A stretch of DNA of 54,983 nucleotides from Burkholderiales bacterium (lineage in GTDB: Bacteria > Pseudomonadota > Gammaproteobacteria > Burkholderiales > Casimicrobiaceae). The DNA lies in the NCBI GenBank assembly GCA_025352105.1, contig JANXUB010000143.1:1-54983 (forward strand), in the 5' to 3' direction. Below, piece after piece: positions 35,670 to 47,000 of the stretch (the first letter of the stretch is position 1; each line of letters begins with the position of its first letter). Both the position numbers and the translations under genes were made by a program. The notes beneath the pieces were generated by a model. The model did no database searches and was not told the DNA's origin. It saw only the letters and a list, made by a program, of their open reading frames with translations.

Positions 35670-37051
35670 CAACCCCCACCAACCTCGATCCGTTCGCCAT
35701 TCTTGCCAATCCGCAAGGCGCCGTGCCCATTGGGGCCAACACCACCTTGAGCGCACCACCCGCAATGGCTATGCCGGGTGTGGGCGCCGCACAGATTGCA
35801 GCTGACCTTCCAGAGGTATTGAGCGGTGCCAACTCGCTCGCGGTCGCCGCCAATCCGCTGCTGAATCTCATTCCACAGATTCGGGTTACCGCGCATCACC
35901 CTGATCCCGCCCAATTGCGGGACTATCTCGTTGAGCAGGTCAATCTGTTTGAGCGACGTGCGCGCGAGTCACAAGTGCCGCCAGAGACAATCATCGCAGC
36001 GCGTTATGCGCTGTGTACAGCGCTTGATGAAACCGCTGCGAAGACGCCGTGGGGTGGCGGTGGCCAATGGTCGCGACACTCTTTGTTAGTCACATTTCAC
36101 AACGAAACCTGGGGTGGTGAAAAGTTCTATCAAGTTCTGGCGCGGTTGGTGCAAGACCCGAAGAAGCACATCGATCTGATTGAGCTCATGGCCGTCTGCA
36201 TCGCGCTCGGATTTGAAGGCCGCTTTGGCGTGGTCGACAATGGCCGCTCGCAGCTCGACACGCTGCGTCGCCGACTCGTTGAGATCATGGATGGGGCGCG
36301 AGGTGAATACGCCAAAGCGTTGTCGCTGAACTGGCGTGGCGCGACGGCTGACGGCAAATCGAAGTGGGGATTTCTGCCATTGTGGATTACGGTCGGTGCG
36401 GTACTTGCGCTGCTCACAGGCATCTTTTTTCTTTACTACTTTCTTATCTCTGACAAATCGAGCCCTGTGTTCTCGGCAATCAGTTCGATTCGCCCACCGA
36501 AGGCCCAGGCGCTCAAACCACAACCGGCCGCGACTCGCCGACTGGGGCAATTTTTGGAGCCTGAGATCAAGGAGGGCCTGGTTGCGGTGAGCGACCTCGC
36601 CGACAGAAGCATCATTACCCTACGCGGTGACGGCATGTTTGACAGTGGCAAGGTGGATGTGAAGGCTCGTTATGTACCCGTCATTGCGCGTGTTGCCGAT
36701 GCGTTGAATTCGGTCAAAGGCTCCGTACAGATTACGGGGCACACCGACAACGTTCCGATCCGCGGAGTGCGTTTGTACCCATCTAACTTTGAATTGTCGC
36801 AAGCGCGGGCGGACGTAGTTCGCAACATGATTGATTCTCGGCTGACCGATAAGCAACGAACGCGAGCGCAAGGCAAGGCCGAGTCTGAGCCCATTGAGAG
36901 CAATTCAACGGTCGAAGGGCGCAGCGCGAATCGTCGTGTCGAAGTGACTCTCCTGGTTCCTGCCGCCGAGCGTGATCGCGAATTCGAAAAATCGCAATCG
37001 GGGTCCAGTGCACCTGGCAACACGACACCAGGCCAGGGGCAAAAACAATGA
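35666..37051 (+). CDS. tssL: TssL with C-terminal OmpA-like peptidoglycan-binding domain
   Basis: 461 residues. A Pro/Ala-rich N-terminus is followed by the cytoplasmic DotU-like domain (~75-215; ARYALCTALDETAAKTPWG, SLLVTFHNETWGGEKFYQVL), a membrane helix (~236-258) and a periplasmic OmpA-like domain (~300-435). The last has ITGHTDNVPIRG, NFELSQARADVV and ANRRVEVTLL. This is the specialised TssL form that anchors the T6SS to peptidoglycan itself. It overlaps tssK and tssM by ATGA at both ends. Confidence 0.96.
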   Translation: MTTPTNLDPFAILANPQGAVPIGANTTLSAPPAMAMPGVGAAQIAADLPEVLSGANSLAVAANPLLNLIPQIRVTAHHPDPAQLRDYLVEQVNLFERRARESQVPPETIIAARYALCTALDETAAKTPWGGGGQWSRHSLLVTFHNETWGGEKFYQVLARLVQDPKKHIDLIELMAVCIALGFEGRFGVVDNGRSQLDTLRRRLVEIMDGARGEYAKALSLNWRGATADGKSKWGFLPLWITVGAVLALLTGIFFLYYFLISDKSSPVFSAISSIRPPKAQALKPQPAATRRLGQFLEPEIKEGLVAVSDLADRSIITLRGDGMFDSGKVDVKARYVPVIARVADALNSVKGSVQITGHTDNVPIRGVRLYPSNFELSQARADVVRNMIDSRLTDKQRTRAQGKAESEPIESNSTVEGRSANRRVEVTLLVPAAERDREFEKSQSGSSAPGNTTPGQGQKQ

Positions 37052-40000
37052 ACTTCCTGCGCTCCATTTTCCGAAAGTTGTTTAACCGGACCACGCTAGC
37101 TATCCTCTTGTTGCTGATCCTGTCGATCATCATCTGGGTGATTGGCCCGATCGTTGCTATAGGACCGGTTAAACCATTAGAGCCAGAGTGGATTCGCTGG
37201 ACGATCATCGGCGTCGTTTGGCTGCTCTGGATCGTCAAGTTGCTCGTGCGCTGGTGGCGAGAGCGTAATGTCAACGCCGCGCTGTTGGGCCAGTTGGCAA
37301 AAATGCAAAGCTCGGCAAAGCCGGGAGACGGCGCAGCCGCAGGATCGGAGCAGGTCGCTGAACTCAACAAGCGGTTCAAGGACGCCTCAGAAATCCTTAA
37401 GAAAACGCGCTTCACCAGCACCGAAAAGGGCGGCTTCCTCTCCGGTCTGTCGAAACAGTATGTGTATCAGTTGCCGTGGTACGCGTTCATCGGCGCACCG
37501 GGTTCTGGCAAGACAACAGCGCTCATCAACGCGGGCCTGACGTTTCCGCTCGCGGAGCAATTCGGCAAGGCTGCCATTCGCGGTATTGGCGGCACCCGCA
37601 ACTGCGACTGGTGGTTCACCAATGAAGCGGTCCTGATTGACACCGCCGGTCGCTACACGACACAGGAGAGCAACGAATCGGTCGACAAAGCCGAGTGGCA
37701 AGGCTTTCTCGGTCTGCTCAAAAAATTCCGTCCACGGCAACCGCTGAACGGGGTGTTGCTGACGGTATCGGTTGCCGACGTACTTCAAATGACGGCGCAG
37801 GAACGCGAGGTTCATGCCGCAACACTCAAGGCGCGTTTGCAGGAATTGCGCGATGGGCTCGGGGTGCAGTTTCCGGTTTATGTGCTCGTGACCAAGACCG
37901 ATCTGCTGTCTGGGTTCAACGAATACTTTTTAAATTACACACGAGAGGATCGTGCGCAGGTATGGGGTTTCACGCTGCCCTACACACCAAACGCGACCGA
38001 GGCGATTGCTGTCCGCGAGGCGTTCGGGCGAGAGTTTGATCTGCTGTACAAGCGATTAAACGACGGTATTCATCAGCGCCTGCTTGATGAACCTGACTTG
38101 TCGCGGCGCGCGCTGACTTACACGTTGCCCCAGCAACTCGCAGGTGTTCGCGATGTACTTTCGCGCCTCCTGGGGGCCGTATTCAGCGATTCGAAGTTCG
38201 AAGAACAACCGATGTTGCGTGGCGTTTACTTCACCTCGGGCACGCAGGAGGGCACGCCGTTCGACCGCGTGCTGGGCGCGATGCAGCGCACCTTCCGTGT
38301 TGATAGCCGTGTGCAGGCGGCCGCAGCACCGGGCAGCGGCAAGAGTTTTTTCCTGCAAGACTTGTTGCAGAAGGTGATATTTCCCGAGCACTTCATCGCT
38401 GGTCGCAACCTCGCAACCGAGCGCAAAATGCGCTGGCTGCGCTGGGCGGGTATTGCTGCGTGTGGTCTGGCGTTCGTCTGGGCCAACATTGCCTGGTGGA
38501 TGAGCTATGGAAACAACAGCGACTACGTAGGCGAGGTTTCAACCAAGACCGACGCGCTTCGTGAAGGCGTCGCGGCTATTCCGGCTGCGCCTTCTGAAGA
38601 TGCGCCCGGGCTTTTGGTTCCACTCAATCAAGCGCGAGAGGTGTCTCGCAGCGCGAAGTTTGACTACGCCAGCCCGCCATGGAGCTATCGTTATGGCTTG
38701 TTTCAAGGCCCAAAGCTCGATATCGCCGCGCAAAATACCTATGCTCGGCTGCTTGAAGACAGCCTGATGCCCCGAATCGCAGCGCGCGTCCAAAGTCGCC
38801 TGCGAGCAGCCGCATCGAGCAAGTCGGAAACCAGCTTTGAGGCGTTAAAGGCCTACCTGATGATGTTCGACTCCGGGCGGGTCAAGGACGACTTCATCAG
38901 GGCGTACGTTGGCACCGACATGCTCAACAATTTGCCCCCCGATGTGCCCACGGAAGCACGTAAGCAATTGTCGGCGCATCTCGATGAACTGCTTCGTATC
39001 GGCGGCTACAAGTCTCCGTTTCCGCAGGACACCGCGCTAGTTGTGCAAGTTCGTGATCAGCTATTGCAACAAGAGCCCGCAAGGCGCACTTATAACTTTA
39101 TCAAGTCGCAGCTGATCGCGATTGACTTGCCCGAATTCACAGTGCTGCGAGCTGCGGGCGAGCGTGCGCCGTCTGTGTTTGAGCGGGCCAGCGGCAAGTC
39201 GCTCTCGACCGCCGGCATTCCTGGCTATTTCAGTGAACGCGGGTACAACGAGCACTTTGTCAAAGCGCTTGCTGCTTGGGGCTCAGGACTTGCACTCGAA
39301 GAGGCGTGGATTCTGGGTCGCGGCCCCGCTGGTGGGGGCGCTGCAAAGCTTGCGACCGGCGCCAACGATATGCAGCGCAATGATCGCCGCGTTCGTGAAC
39401 TCTATCTGCAAGACTTCACCAACGCGTGGCAGACTTTCTTGCTTGATATTCGACTTCGGCCGCCGCGTAACCTCGACGAAACCATTGAGCGCGCCAATGT
39501 GCTGGCGTCCGCCGATTCACCGCTGACGCTGCTCGTGCGCGAAGTCGCGACGCAGACCACCTTGATTAATTTGGAGTCGGGCCCTGGCAATCGTGTCAAT
39601 CAGGCAAAAGAATCGGTCAAGCGTGGCATCGATGAGATCAACGCGGCCATTGCGGCAGCGGCGAACGCACCCGTTACGACCGATCGCATCGAAATGATTG
39701 TGCAGGAACGTTTCCGTGAATTCAGGCAGTTGGCACAGCCGACAGGCAAGGCCAAGATCGATGATTTGGCAAAAGAAATTCAGGCCTACGCGGTCAGCCT
39801 GCAGAGCGATAAACTGGCTATGAGCGGTGGCAGCACCAAGCGTTCCCGCGAAGCCGACATCAAACTTGCATCAACGGCCAATCAACTGCCAACCCCCGCC
39901 CGGGAAATTATTGAAGCGTTGACCGGTTCTGCGGCCAAGCTGGCTAGCAACGGTTTACAGGCCAACGCCGCAGCCCAGACCAAGGGAGCGGTGGGTCAGG

Positions 40001-40626
40001 GTTGCGCCGCCGTAGCACGCGGGTACCCGTTTGATCGGCGCTCATCGCAGGATGCGTTTCCGGCTGATTTCGCGCAGGTGTTTGGTCCAGACGGAACGAT
40101 CAAGCGCGCTTTTGACATCATCGCCCCGGCCGTCGACATGTCGCGCGATCCGTGGCAGCCGCGACCCGGCCCCGATGGCGCAGCAGCGGGCAATCCGAGC
40201 GATCTCCGCGCATTCAAACAAGCTCAGGACATCCGCGAATTGTTCTTTGCAGGCAAAAGCACGCCAGGTTTTGAACTCGACGTTCGTGTCGTCGCTCCCG
40301 CTGGCGAAAAAGCAGAGCTTGATGTCGACGGAACTGTGGTTTCATCGACTGACGACAACAAGAGAATCAGTTGGCCCGGCCCGAAAAACAGTGAGCGAGT
40401 TGCGCTCAGCATCGGCGGTCGCTCACCAGCGGTCGTCACCACCGGGTTCTGGGCTTTGCATCGCCTCGTTGATAAAGGAACCGTCGTACCGTCGAGCTCC
40501 CCAACGGTGGTTACTGTGGGATTAAATGCGGAGGGCAAAGAGATCCGTGTCGAGCTGAGAGCGCGCTCGTTCCGACACCCGCTGACGCTGCCAGCGCTGC
40601 AACGCTTCGCCTGTCCTGGTCGGTAA
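37048..40626 (+). CDS. tssM: TssM (IcmF) inner-membrane complex protein
   Basis: 1192 residues, full length. Two N-terminal membrane helices (~12-35 and ~48-68), a cytoplasmic NTPase-like domain with an intact Walker A (GAPGSGKTTALINAG) and IDTAGRYTTQ, a third membrane helix (~470-490), and a long periplasmic part ending in the TssM C-terminal beta domain (~1060-1192; FELDVRVVAPAGE, then PGPKNSERVALSI). TssM normally contacts the lipoprotein TssJ through this last domain, yet no tssJ is seen in the window. tagF follows 5 bases later. Confidence 0.96.
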   Translation: MNFLRSIFRKLFNRTTLAILLLLILSIIIWVIGPIVAIGPVKPLEPEWIRWTIIGVVWLLWIVKLLVRWWRERNVNAALLGQLAKMQSSAKPGDGAAAGSEQVAELNKRFKDASEILKKTRFTSTEKGGFLSGLSKQYVYQLPWYAFIGAPGSGKTTALINAGLTFPLAEQFGKAAIRGIGGTRNCDWWFTNEAVLIDTAGRYTTQESNESVDKAEWQGFLGLLKKFRPRQPLNGVLLTVSVADVLQMTAQEREVHAATLKARLQELRDGLGVQFPVYVLVTKTDLLSGFNEYFLNYTREDRAQVWGFTLPYTPNATEAIAVREAFGREFDLLYKRLNDGIHQRLLDEPDLSRRALTYTLPQQLAGVRDVLSRLLGAVFSDSKFEEQPMLRGVYFTSGTQEGTPFDRVLGAMQRTFRVDSRVQAAAAPGSGKSFFLQDLLQKVIFPEHFIAGRNLATERKMRWLRWAGIAACGLAFVWANIAWWMSYGNNSDYVGEVSTKTDALREGVAAIPAAPSEDAPGLLVPLNQAREVSRSAKFDYASPPWSYRYGLFQGPKLDIAAQNTYARLLEDSLMPRIAARVQSRLRAAASSKSETSFEALKAYLMMFDSGRVKDDFIRAYVGTDMLNNLPPDVPTEARKQLSAHLDELLRIGGYKSPFPQDTALVVQVRDQLLQQEPARRTYNFIKSQLIAIDLPEFTVLRAAGERAPSVFERASGKSLSTAGIPGYFSERGYNEHFVKALAAWGSGLALEEAWILGRGPAGGGAAKLATGANDMQRNDRRVRELYLQDFTNAWQTFLLDIRLRPPRNLDETIERANVLASADSPLTLLVREVATQTTLINLESGPGNRVNQAKESVKRGIDEINAAIAAAANAPVTTDRIEMIVQERFREFRQLAQPTGKAKIDDLAKEIQAYAVSLQSDKLAMSGGSTKRSREADIKLASTANQLPTPAREIIEALTGSAAKLASNGLQANAAAQTKGAVGQGCAAVARGYPFDRRSSQDAFPADFAQVFGPDGTIKRAFDIIAPAVDMSRDPWQPRPGPDGAAAGNPSDLRAFKQAQDIRELFFAGKSTPGFELDVRVVAPAGEKAELDVDGTVVSSTDDNKRISWPGPKNSERVALSIGGRSPAVVTTGFWALHRLVDKGTVVPSSSPTVVTVGLNAEGKEIRVELRARSFRHPLTLPALQRFACPGR

Positions 40627-40631
40627 TCGCC

Positions 40632-41303
40632 ATGCACGGAGTTGAAGCCACGACGCAAGTTTCGTCGCAGGATTTTGCGTGGTTCGGCAAACTGCCTAGC
40701 GCTGGCGATTTCATTTCTCGCCGCATGCCGTATGCCGTGCAACAGTTTTGGGATCGCTGGTGCGCCTCCAGCATGGAGTTTCTAAAAGAACGCAACCCGG
40801 CAAGTGGCTGGGGCTTGTGGGGCACCATGCCGAAGTGGGCCTTTCTGTTGCCCGCACAGCACGGCGTTCCGTTCGGTCAGCTTGGTGTTCTGGCTCCCTC
40901 CTGTGATCGCGTGGGGCGAAATTTTCCCTTTCTGGCAACTATCGCTCTAACCGAAGAAAACTACGCCGCGATTGTTCCCAGGGCAGGGCTCATTGGCCTC
41001 GCGTGGGGGGCAGCAATCACCAGCGCCCAAATGTCGCGCAGTCACGTCGAATCGCTTGATGCAAGTCTCGCAACCTCACTGGCACAACAACTGGCGCAAG
41101 ATGTACCCGCAGGAGACGGCGACATCACGCTGCCACATGGCGTCAGTCCGTTGACGCTCCCGTGGCCGGATCTTGGCAAAAACTTTGATATGCAGGGCAC
41201 TGAGAGTTTTTGGTGGAGCGTCCCCCCCGCCAGCACCGGCTTCCGGGCGCGGACTCATAACGGACCGCTGACCGCGTATCACTTCACGACGCTCTGCCCG
41301 TAA
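40632..41303 (+). CDS. tagF: TagF, T6SS post-translational repressor
   Basis: 223 residues with the TagF/ImpM signature near the start (FAWFGKLPSAGDFISRRMP, then FWDRWCASS) and a WSVPP segment near the end. In other systems TagF holds back firing and works alongside or downstream of the PpkA-PppA-Fha pathway by binding Fha. Here TagF is a stand-alone gene, not fused to PppA as in some species. It is the last gene of the tssK-tssL-tssM-tagF unit. Confidence 0.94.
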   Translation: MHGVEATTQVSSQDFAWFGKLPSAGDFISRRMPYAVQQFWDRWCASSMEFLKERNPASGWGLWGTMPKWAFLLPAQHGVPFGQLGVLAPSCDRVGRNFPFLATIALTEENYAAIVPRAGLIGLAWGAAITSAQMSRSHVESLDASLATSLAQQLAQDVPAGDGDITLPHGVSPLTLPWPDLGKNFDMQGTESFWWSVPPASTGFRARTHNGPLTAYHFTTLCP

Positions 41304-41409
41304 GCATAAAAATCGTCCGGATTGACGCCGACCTCGTCTCAGGGCTGTTTCAAGCGTCAGGCGCTGCGGCATCGTTACCAAGAAAATAAAATTGTGAGAT
41401 GGAACTGAC

Positions 41410-44097
41410 ATGACATCTCAAAATCGAACGGTCTATCTTTGCCCCAGCGACCGCGCCGCCAGAGCGTTTGAACGGTCGCTGGCGCTCGAAAATCTGGCGC
41501 CATCGACCTGCACTGACATCGAGCGCTTTTGTGTGAACTTGTGGCGTCGAGGGCAGCTGTTTGGGCTGATTACTGACCCTCGCGAGGTGCTAGACGCCGA
41601 CGCTGCCGCCGCGCTCTGGCAATCAATAGTTGCTGAAGAGACGAGTCTCATGGCGAGCGAATCGGCACGCGTGGCGGCATTGGCGGGTGAGGCCTGGACT
41701 CTGGCGCAGCGCTATGGTTTGTCGATCAGTCAGTTTGCCGCCTTTGCCACGAGCACCCATGGTGGACAGGACAATCTGTCGCTGTTTGCGCGCTTCGCGG
41801 TTCGCATGGAAGGGCGACTGCGTCGGCACGCGGCAATAACGCAGGCCGAGCTCTTTGAGGCGTTGGCAGCACAACTCGACAGCATCAAATCGTTGTTGCC
41901 GGTGCGCGTTGTGCTGACCCCTGCCTTCACGGTTCATGCTGCGCAAAAGCGGCTATTCGCAGCGATGAGCGAGCACGGTGTGGCAGTGGGTCACTGGGAA
42001 CCCGCCGCCATGCACGCGGGTGCGGTTCATGCGTACGAAATCGCCGACGAACAACAGGAAATGCACACCGCGATTGCATGGGCAAAAGCTCAGGTTGATA
42101 GCGGCCATGTTTCGAGTGTCAGTCGAACTGTTGGCATCATTGTGCCGAATTTTTCCGGCTGCCGCGCCCCGTGGTTGACGGCGTTGCGCGAGCAGTTGAA
42201 CCCGAATGAATGGTGGCTCAATCCGGAGACAGATCGGGCGCGATTTAATCTGTCAGTCGGCGAGCCGTTGGTGGCGTACCCGTGGGTGACGGCGCTCACG
42301 ACGGCTCTGAGCGCGACGACCGGCAGCGTCGACACGGAGGTACTTGCGCAGGCGCTAATGCATCCGCGTTGGGGGCGAAGCGCAAATTCGCTGCAAAAGG
42401 TGCAGGGTCAGCTGTGGCGACTACTGAAGCGTGGAACCGATCGATGCACGTTGCGCGACTGGTTGGACCTATTGCCGCCCAGCTTGCTTGCGACGCTTGA
42501 CGCCGCGTCAAGCACAAAAAAGCACTCCCGCGAGTCGCACCAGAGCACTGTGCTGGCACTCGTGAGCGCGCTCACCGAGCACCCGTGCATTGCTCAAAGC
42601 GACCTCTTTCAGTTGCAGGAAGCGTGGTCGGAATCGCTCAGGCGTTGGTCGGGGATGGATCGATGGTTGCCTCCTATTTCGTGGCGTGATGCGGTACGCG
42701 AGATTTCGCGCATGGCGGGGCAACAAACGTTTCAGCCGCAATCGGGCAGTGCAAATATTCAGGTGATGGGATTGCTCGAATCGGCTGGCGTACCGCTTGA
42801 TGCGGCCTGGATCGTGGGCTTTACCGATCATGCGGTTCCGGAGGCGTACAAGCCGCATCCCATGTTGCCGCGCGCGTGGCAGGCGGCGGAGCAGGCGGGC
42901 CTTGGCTCGCGTGACGAAGTGCGTCGGCGCGCAGATGCATTGTGGGCGAATTGGAATTTGCTCTGTGGAGAATTGCACGTTTCGTATGCTCGCGAGGTTG
43001 ACGGCAGCGCACAGCGAATCAGCCCTCTTGCGGCGGCGGTATCGCTGCAAACGGCCCCCGCTTTTGTTGCATTCGCAAGTGCGTCACGCAGCGTAAATTT
43101 AGAAACAACCAGCGATGAATCGTTGCCAAATGTGGCGGCACACAGCATTCGATCACCGCTCACTGCGGGCATGCTTGAGCAGCAGTCCCATTGCCCGCGC
43201 AAAGCCGCCGCCGTGCGACTCAATCTGCGCGAATGGCCTGAGTATGCCGTGGGTATTCCGGCGCGACTCCGTGGGCAGGTGGTGCATGACGTGATGCATG
43301 CGGTCGGCGAAGTGCGCATTCAACAAACGCGCGACAGCGGTGATGAGCCCACGTTCGACATGTTGCGCAATGTTGCGGCCGAGGCGTTCGATATCGCCGT
43401 GAACGACGCCAGGCAAGAGCGCCCCGGAATCCCCGCATCGGTGTGGTCCATCGAGCGTGACCGTGTGTTGCCGCTGATCGACAGAGTGCTCGCGCTCGAT
43501 GCTGCACGGGACGGATTTACCGTTGTCGCCGTGGAAGAGGACGTGAAAACGGAAGTGCTCGGCAGCGCGTTCAAATTGCGTCTGGATCGGCGCGATGTTT
43601 TGACCGCCTTGGAGACGAACCATGAGCGCTTTGGCGTGCTGTTCGACTACAAAACAGGCAAGGTTTCGCGTGCGGACTGGTTTGCCGAGAACAGTTCCGG
43701 GCGGCTGGCAGCACCGCAGTTGCCGCTGTACCTTTTTGCGTTGCATGCAGCGTTACCCGCCGACGAGCCGCGCATCGGCGCGATTGCCTACCTAATCATT
43801 TCTGATGACGATGTGAAGTTTGTGGGCGTAGGCGCTGATGCCGCCTTGAATCCAAAAAAAATCAGCGCGAACGAGCCCACATGGGCAGGCTTGACTGAAG
43901 CTTGGCAAAGCGAACTTACCGCGCTGATCGACGAGCATCGCGCTGGCGTTGCCGATGTCGCGCCGCTCAAAGGCACGGCAACCTGTCGCCACTGTTCGTT
44001 CGCGGGCTTTTGTCGTGAACCCTGGTCACTGTCGGGCGGGGGCGCATTGGACGTCGGTGAGGACGACGGCTCAACGGGTACCGACGCACAATCATGA
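41410..44097 (+). CDS. AddB-like DNA repair nuclease (PD-(D/E)XK, Fe-S type)
   Basis: 895 residues. The body resembles an inactivated helicase scaffold of the AddB kind. The C-terminal nuclease has the PD-(D/E)XK signature RLDRRD followed by FDYKTGKVSRADW. Cysteines are placed as in iron-sulfur nucleases: one in SHCPRKAAAVRLNL (~597), then CRHCSFAGFC near the end (C-x2-C-x5-C). The start has no strong ribosome site but fits the conserved beginning TVYLCPSDRAARAFE. It overlaps the helicase gene by ATGA, so the two proteins are coupled and probably form a heterodimer for double-strand-break end processing. Confidence 0.88.
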   Translation: MTSQNRTVYLCPSDRAARAFERSLALENLAPSTCTDIERFCVNLWRRGQLFGLITDPREVLDADAAAALWQSIVAEETSLMASESARVAALAGEAWTLAQRYGLSISQFAAFATSTHGGQDNLSLFARFAVRMEGRLRRHAAITQAELFEALAAQLDSIKSLLPVRVVLTPAFTVHAAQKRLFAAMSEHGVAVGHWEPAAMHAGAVHAYEIADEQQEMHTAIAWAKAQVDSGHVSSVSRTVGIIVPNFSGCRAPWLTALREQLNPNEWWLNPETDRARFNLSVGEPLVAYPWVTALTTALSATTGSVDTEVLAQALMHPRWGRSANSLQKVQGQLWRLLKRGTDRCTLRDWLDLLPPSLLATLDAASSTKKHSRESHQSTVLALVSALTEHPCIAQSDLFQLQEAWSESLRRWSGMDRWLPPISWRDAVREISRMAGQQTFQPQSGSANIQVMGLLESAGVPLDAAWIVGFTDHAVPEAYKPHPMLPRAWQAAEQAGLGSRDEVRRRADALWANWNLLCGELHVSYAREVDGSAQRISPLAAAVSLQTAPAFVAFASASRSVNLETTSDESLPNVAAHSIRSPLTAGMLEQQSHCPRKAAAVRLNLREWPEYAVGIPARLRGQVVHDVMHAVGEVRIQQTRDSGDEPTFDMLRNVAAEAFDIAVNDARQERPGIPASVWSIERDRVLPLIDRVLALDAARDGFTVVAVEEDVKTEVLGSAFKLRLDRRDVLTALETNHERFGVLFDYKTGKVSRADWFAENSSGRLAAPQLPLYLFALHAALPADEPRIGAIAYLIISDDDVKFVGVGADAALNPKKISANEPTWAGLTEAWQSELTALIDEHRAGVADVAPLKGTATCRHCSFAGFCREPWSLSGGGALDVGEDDGSTGTDAQS

Positions 44098-47000
44098 ACA
44101 GCTCATTGACCGACGACCAAAACGCTCGTGAAATGGCGCTTAATGCGGCGCAATCATTCGTGGTGCAGGCACCCGCGGGTTCCGGAAAAACCGAGCTGTT
44201 GATTCAGCGGTTGTTGACGGTTCTGGCTACGGCTGACACCCCATCGGAGGTGCTCGCGATTACCTTCACCAACAAAGCCGCCGGTGAGATGCGCGAGCGG
44301 TTGCATTCCGCGCTGCTATCGGCCAGCGTGCCAGAAACGCCGGAGAGCGGTGCGCTGGCGATACGGCGACGCGAGCTGGCGCTGCGCGTCTTGGCGCGTG
44401 ATCGCGCACTCGGGTGGCGGCTGCTGGACGGCTTGAACGGCGTCATGATCGATACCTTTGATGCGTTTTGCGCCCGCATTACAGGAAGCGCGCCGGTTTT
44501 GAGTGTTGCGGCTTCAAGCGCGCTGGCGAGCGTGTCGGAATCGGTCGGATCACTGTATCTTCAGGCGGCGCAGGATGCGTTATTTGATGATGATTCTGAA
44601 GTGGTCATTGCGTCGAAAACGCTGTTGGCGATGGCCGCCAATCGCGTTGACGACGTGATTGATTTGATCGCGAATTTGTTAGCGCGCCGGTCGCAGTGGT
44701 TGGGCGAAGCGGTGGACACCACAAACGCTGCCGTGGCACAAATCAACGCGCGTTTGCAGGCGGAAATCGACGCGGAACTGGAGCAGATTGCAGAGCGTTT
44801 CAATCCGCTGCATCGGCAGGATATCGGTGCGATTCTGGCGTTCACGGCGGAGACATTTTCGCTTGCAGGCAAAGCGGATGCTGCCGCTGAACGCGAGGCT
44901 GCGTCATCCGACTGGACAGCGTGCAGTGCACACTTTTCCGTGAGCACATGGAAATGCATCGCTGATCTGCTGTTGACCGACAAAGGCGAGCTGCGCAAAA
45001 GTAAAGGCATCAACAAATCAGTGGGCTTTCCGCTCGCAACCGATACTGATTTTTCAATTCTGGGCAAGTCCGAGCGGGACGAGGCGAAAGCGCGGATGAA
45101 AGCGCTTTTAGATGAGCTCTCGAATGAGCCCGCTTGGATATCGGCGCTGGCCAAAGTACACCATCTGCCAACGGCTGCGACGATGGCTGAGCATGGGACG
45201 ACGCTTCAGGCCACGCTCATTATTTTGAAGCGCGCAGCGGCGCACCTGTCGATATTGCTGCGTGAGCAGGGCGTGACCGATTTTGCAGGAGTCGCGATTG
45301 CCGCGCTCAATGTGTTGCAGGAAGAGCGCGAAGCGGTGCTCGGCGCGCTGGACGCGCGGCTGCGTCATGTGTTGGTGGACGAAGTGCAGGACACCAATCC
45401 CGCGCAGTTTGCATTGCTCACTGCGATCACCTGTGACTGGTCGTCGGGCGACGGACGCACACTGTTTTTAGTCGGCGATCCGATGCAGTCGATTTACGGA
45501 TTTCGTGATGCTGATGTGTCGTTATTCGCGCTCGCGCAGACAGAAGGCGTTGGCGATATCCGATTGCAGCCGTTGACGCTCACTGCAAACTACCGCTCGC
45601 TTCCGGGCGTGGTCGAATGGGTTAACCGTCAGCTTTCGCGGGTGTTTGCGCAGGTAGGCGCGTGGGAAACCGCGCCGGTTGCATTTACCGCAGCGGTCGC
45701 CACGCGACCTGTCGTCGAACGAATGTCGCCGATTGTGCAGCATTTGGCGTTCGCTGACTCCGACGATGAGGCTGCGCATATTGCCGATGCAATCTCGCAA
45801 CTGACGCGGGATCATTCCGATGAAAGCATCGCGATTCTGGTGCGCACGCGACCGCATGCGCAGGCGGTGATTGCCGTGCTAGCTGCGCGTGGCGTTCCGT
45901 TCACGGCGCGCGAATTTGCACGATGGGAACAACGGGAAACGATTCGCGATTTGCTGTCGCTGACGTTCGCCGTCACGCATCCATCGGATCGAACCGCCTT
46001 GTTTTCTGTGCTTCGCTCGCCGTGGGTGGGCTTGACGCTGGCCACACTTTTAGCGCTGGCGCACTACCTCGATAACGCGGGCCGCGACGCGCCTTCGTGG
46101 CATGCGCTGGCGCCGGACGCGCCGTGGTTACCGCAGATCGACGCCGATGAAGTACAACGCGTCGCACATTCGTACGCAGGCTTCAGAACGGCCCAGTCGC
46201 GCGCATGGCTTTCGCCTCTCGCCGAACAGGTGCGCGCAGCGTGGCAGCAGCTGGGCGGGCCGTCGTGGTGTGTGGACGAGGATGCGCGCGAGGACGCCGA
46301 GGCGTTTTTTGCGTGGCTGCATGAAAACGCACCCGGCGGCCTTTTGCCACCGCGGCACGCCGTTCACGATTTACTGGATCGGCAGCATCGCTCATTTGCC
46401 GCAGCGTCCGCTACTGAAAGCTCGCAGAAGGGATCGGTAGAAATTCTCACAATTCACAAGGCAAAAGGGCTGGAGTGGGATCACGTTTTTCTGGTGGGCA
46501 TTGATCGCAAACAGCGCGGTGACGCGCGCGAACTGGCCCGCTGGCGATTCGTGCCGACCAGCGACGGTTCGGGCGAGCGTCAGGTGCTGGTTGCTGCGCG
46601 CGATTCGCGCAAGAAACTGGTGGGCAGTGTGTTTGACTATGTCAGTCAGCACACGAACGCAGCGCGTGCTGCGGAGGGAAAACGCCTGCTCTACGTGGCT
46701 GCTACGCGCGCCAAAATCAGCTTGACGCTGACCCGATGCAATGCCGCGTTTGCGCCGCCATCGGATAGTTTCGCGGCGTTGCTTGGCAATGTTGCCGATG
46801 ACCGGTTCGAGGCGCCGGAACGATCACGCGACAAGCGACTGTTTCTGGCGAAATCGTTGACGCGCAGTACACATCCACCGCAAGCATTCGAGACCGCATT
46901 GATCGTAAATCCGGCCTATCCAGCAACGCTCGCCGATGCCGAACTTGCCGTCGCGCAAAGCCAGCTGGATGCGCGCGCCGAGGGCGTGGTGGGTCATTTG

